NCBI GenBank assembly: GCA_030550675.1
Contig: JAUQOW010000008.1
Span: 1 to 41,015 of the forward strand
Reading direction: 5' to 3'
Source of the DNA: Chloroflexota bacterium
GTDB taxonomy: Bacteria; Chloroflexota; Chloroflexia; Chloroflexales; Roseiflexaceae
DNA length: 41,015 nucleotides
Below are positions 39,224 through 41,015 of this stretch, one piece after another; position 1 is the stretch's first letter; every line of letters begins with the position of its first letter. Position numbers and translations under genes: made by a program. Below the pieces are notes generated by a model that was not told the origin of the DNA, ran no database searches, and saw only the letters and a list, made by a program, of their open reading frames with translations.

Positions 39224-40831
39224 ATGCTCGAACAGGTCGATCTGACGCTCGCGCTCAGCAAGCGCGACTACCGTCAGCGCCTCGTTGATCTTCAGATGCG
39301 TCTGTACGACATGGAACAGGCGCTGTTCGAGGCGCGCATTCCCGCGTTGTTCGCCTTCGAGGGGTGGGCTGGCGCCGCCAAGGTGCGCACGATCAGCGCC
39401 ATTACCCGTCGACTCGACCCGCGCGGCCTGCGTGTGTATTCCATCACACCGCCGCGCACATATGAGATGCAGTATCCCTGGCTCTATCGCTTCTGGTTGA
39501 AAACGCCGAGTTACGGTCAGATCGCAATTTTTGATCGCTCGTGGTACCGCCACGTGCTTGGCGAGCGGGTGCGTGGCGAATTGAGCGTCGCCGACTGGCG
39601 CGCGCGATGCGAGGATATTGCCGCGTTTGAGCGACAACTGGCGGACGATGGCGCTGTGATCCTGAAGTTCTGGCTTCACATCTCGCAGCGCGAGCAGGGA
39701 CGACGGTTCAAGAAGCTGCTCAGCGACAAAACGACCGCCTGGCAGGTGACTGAGGAGGACCTGTGGCAGCATCGTCACTATGAGCGGGTGCGCGACGTGG
39801 TCGAAGACATGATTGCACGCACCGACACCCCGTATGCGCCCTGGATCATCATCCCGGCGACGTGTGGGCGCTACGCGCGCGTCGCGGCGTTCGAGGCGAT
39901 CCTGAGCGCGCTCGAGGCGCGCATCGGGAGGCGACCAGTCATCGAGGCGGATGCCGAAGTCCGTGAAGAACTGCTCGACTCACGCGGCACGTCCTTCCGT
40001 CGCAGCCTCGACGTGCTGCGCACCCGCGGCGCGCGCCCGACGTCTCCCGCCGGCAATGGCGCCCCTGGCGGAACATCGGCAAGCGCCTCGCCATTGCTAA
40101 CTGGCATCAGCATTCTCCGGCGCGTCGATCTGAGCCAGCGCCTCGATCCCGGAAAGTACAGCCGGAAGCTCAACAAGCTGCAAGCCAAACTGCGCCTCCT
40201 CGGTTTTCAGGTCTATGTGCAAAAGCGTCCGGTCGTTGTGGTCTTTGAGGGATGGGACGCCGCCGGAAAAGGGGGAACAATCCAGCGCATCACCGAGAAA
40301 CTCGATCCGCGCAGTTATGTGGTGCACGCGATTGCCGCGCCGGCTGGCGAAGACAAGGCGCACCATTACCTTTACCGCTTCTGGCGGCGGTTGCCGCCGC
40401 GCGGGCAGATTGCCATCTTCGACCGATCGTGGTACGGCAGGGTGCTGGTGGAGCGTGTCGAAGGGTTTGCCCGTCCCGAAGAATGGCAACGCGCCTACGC
40501 CGAGATCAACGAATTCGAGCGGCAACTGGTCGAGTTTGGTACAATTGTTGTAAAATTCTGGCTGCACCTCAGCCCCGAAGAGCAGTTGCGGCGTTTCGAG
40601 GAGCGGCAGTCGATCCCGTACAAAGCCTGGAAACTGACCGAGGAGGACTGGCGCAACCGTGAGAAGTGGCCGCAGTACGAGGCGGCGGCGGACGAGATGC
40701 TGCTGCGCACCTCGACGCCTGCTGCGCCGTGGACGATCATCGAGGCTGAGGATAAGCGGTTTGCGCGAATCAAGGCGCTGCGCACGCTGGTGCGACGGCT
40801 GGAAGCGGAGTTGGGTCGGGTGAAACTGTAG
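39224..40831 (+). CDS. pap: Polyphosphate:AMP phosphotransferase, two-domain PPK2 (class II)
   Basis: A 535-residue protein with two tandem PPK2 P-loop kinase domains (about 10-250 and 305-530), the arrangement of class II PPK2 (PAP), which makes ADP from AMP using polyphosphate. The C-terminal domain has an intact Walker A (FEGWDAAGKGGT, Lys349) and FDRSWYGRVLVERV. In the N-terminal domain the Walker A is degenerate (FEGWAGAAKVRT, Lys53): the Asp and the second Gly are gone, while FDRSWYRHVL is kept. This matches the known pattern of an inactive N-terminal and active C-terminal domain. A Gly/Ala/Ser/Pro linker lies between (about 275-290). It starts two bases after glgA and likely shares its mRNA. 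Confidence 0.92.
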   Translation: MLEQVDLTLALSKRDYRQRLVDLQMRLYDMEQALFEARIPALFAFEGWAGAAKVRTISAITRRLDPRGLRVYSITPPRTYEMQYPWLYRFWLKTPSYGQIAIFDRSWYRHVLGERVRGELSVADWRARCEDIAAFERQLADDGAVILKFWLHISQREQGRRFKKLLSDKTTAWQVTEEDLWQHRHYERVRDVVEDMIARTDTPYAPWIIIPATCGRYARVAAFEAILSALEARIGRRPVIEADAEVREELLDSRGTSFRRSLDVLRTRGARPTSPAGNGAPGGTSASASPLLTGISILRRVDLSQRLDPGKYSRKLNKLQAKLRLLGFQVYVQKRPVVVVFEGWDAAGKGGTIQRITEKLDPRSYVVHAIAAPAGEDKAHHYLYRFWRRLPPRGQIAIFDRSWYGRVLVERVEGFARPEEWQRAYAEINEFERQLVEFGTIVVKFWLHLSPEEQLRRFEERQSIPYKAWKLTEEDWRNREKWPQYEAAADEMLLRTSTPAAPWTIIEAEDKRFARIKALRTLVRRLEAELGRVKL

Positions 40832-40840
40832 GAGCCTGCC

Positions 40841-41015
40841 ATGCGCCTGAGCGAGGACAAAATCCGCCGGATCGCCGAGCGGCTGCACGATGAACTGGAG
40901 CAGCGCGGACTGGTGACGTACAAAGATCCGCGCGGCGTGACGCCAGGGATGGGGCGCGCCGCGCGTGTCAAGGCGATCTATGATTTCATCGTCGCCGATC
41001 TGAAGATTGAAGAAG
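40841..41015 (+). CDS. DUF507 family protein, N-terminal part (cut by window edge)
   Basis: 58 codons are present, beginning MRLSEDKIRRIAERLHDELEQRGLV, the conserved opening of DUF507 proteins (usually about 90 residues). AGGAG overlaps the upstream stop codon, seven bases before the ATG, so it belongs to the zinc-ribbon/glgA/PAP operon. Function is unknown; the family is small, helical and mostly found in anaerobic or deep-branching bacteria. Confidence 0.85.
   Translation, partial: MRLSEDKIRRIAERLHDELEQRGLVTYKDPRGVTPGMGRAARVKAIYDFIVADLKIEE

Overview
The window looks like a chromosomal stretch of a Roseiflexus-like filamentous anoxygenic phototroph (phylum Chloroflexota). This is an inference. 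It rests on the GC-rich, GCGC/CGCC-laden sequence, a bacterial tricorn-type protease, a Tat-type oligopeptide-binding lipoprotein with a Pro/Thr linker, and many dispersed palindromic intergenic repeats. No tRNA, rRNA, CRISPR array, phage or transposase gene is visible. Gene density is ordinary and most genes are intact housekeeping or catabolic genes.

Left part (1-9.3 kb): the N-terminal part of a membrane sensor protein cut by the window edge (minus), a glutamine synthetase homologue, a large GH2 beta-galactosidase, a flavodoxin-like protein with a Tat-like leader and a second strong internal start, an ACT-domain malic enzyme, and a membrane-anchored LytM/M23-like protein that lacks the usual first zinc-ligand histidine. 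Middle part (9.3-24.2 kb): a FabG-like reductase divergent from an orphan OmpR-type regulator, a nucleoside hydrolase, an AI-2E-family permease, a 0.7-kb repeat field, an MFS transporter, a GT4 glycosyltransferase with a well-formed promoter, pyruvate phosphate dikinase, and a dipeptide/oligopeptide ABC operon (binding protein and two permeases, no ATPase).

Right part (24.2-41 kb): a tricorn protease homologue, a methyltransferase, a small DUF2892 membrane protein with a clear intrinsic terminator, an aminotransferase, a hybrid response regulator whose predicted start of transcription lies in a perfect palindrome, a winged-helix regulator paired with a sulfite-oxidase-fold molybdoenzyme, a sugar isomerase/Gfo-Idh pair, deoxyribose-phosphate aldolase, and a tight run of a zinc-ribbon protein of unknown function, glycogen synthase, a two-domain polyphosphate:AMP phosphotransferase and the start of a DUF507 gene.

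Functionally the genes suggest mixed carbon scavenging (galactosides, nucleosides, peptides, sugar acids or polyols), C3/C4 interconversion (malic enzyme plus PPDK) and carbon/phosphate storage (glycogen plus polyphosphate). I see no defence island or obvious new multi-gene system. The best leads are the zinc-ribbon/glgA/PPK2/DUF507 operon, the palindrome over the response-regulator start site, the dual-start Tat/cytoplasmic flavodoxin, and a compound intergenic repeat family present in four long copies and one short one.
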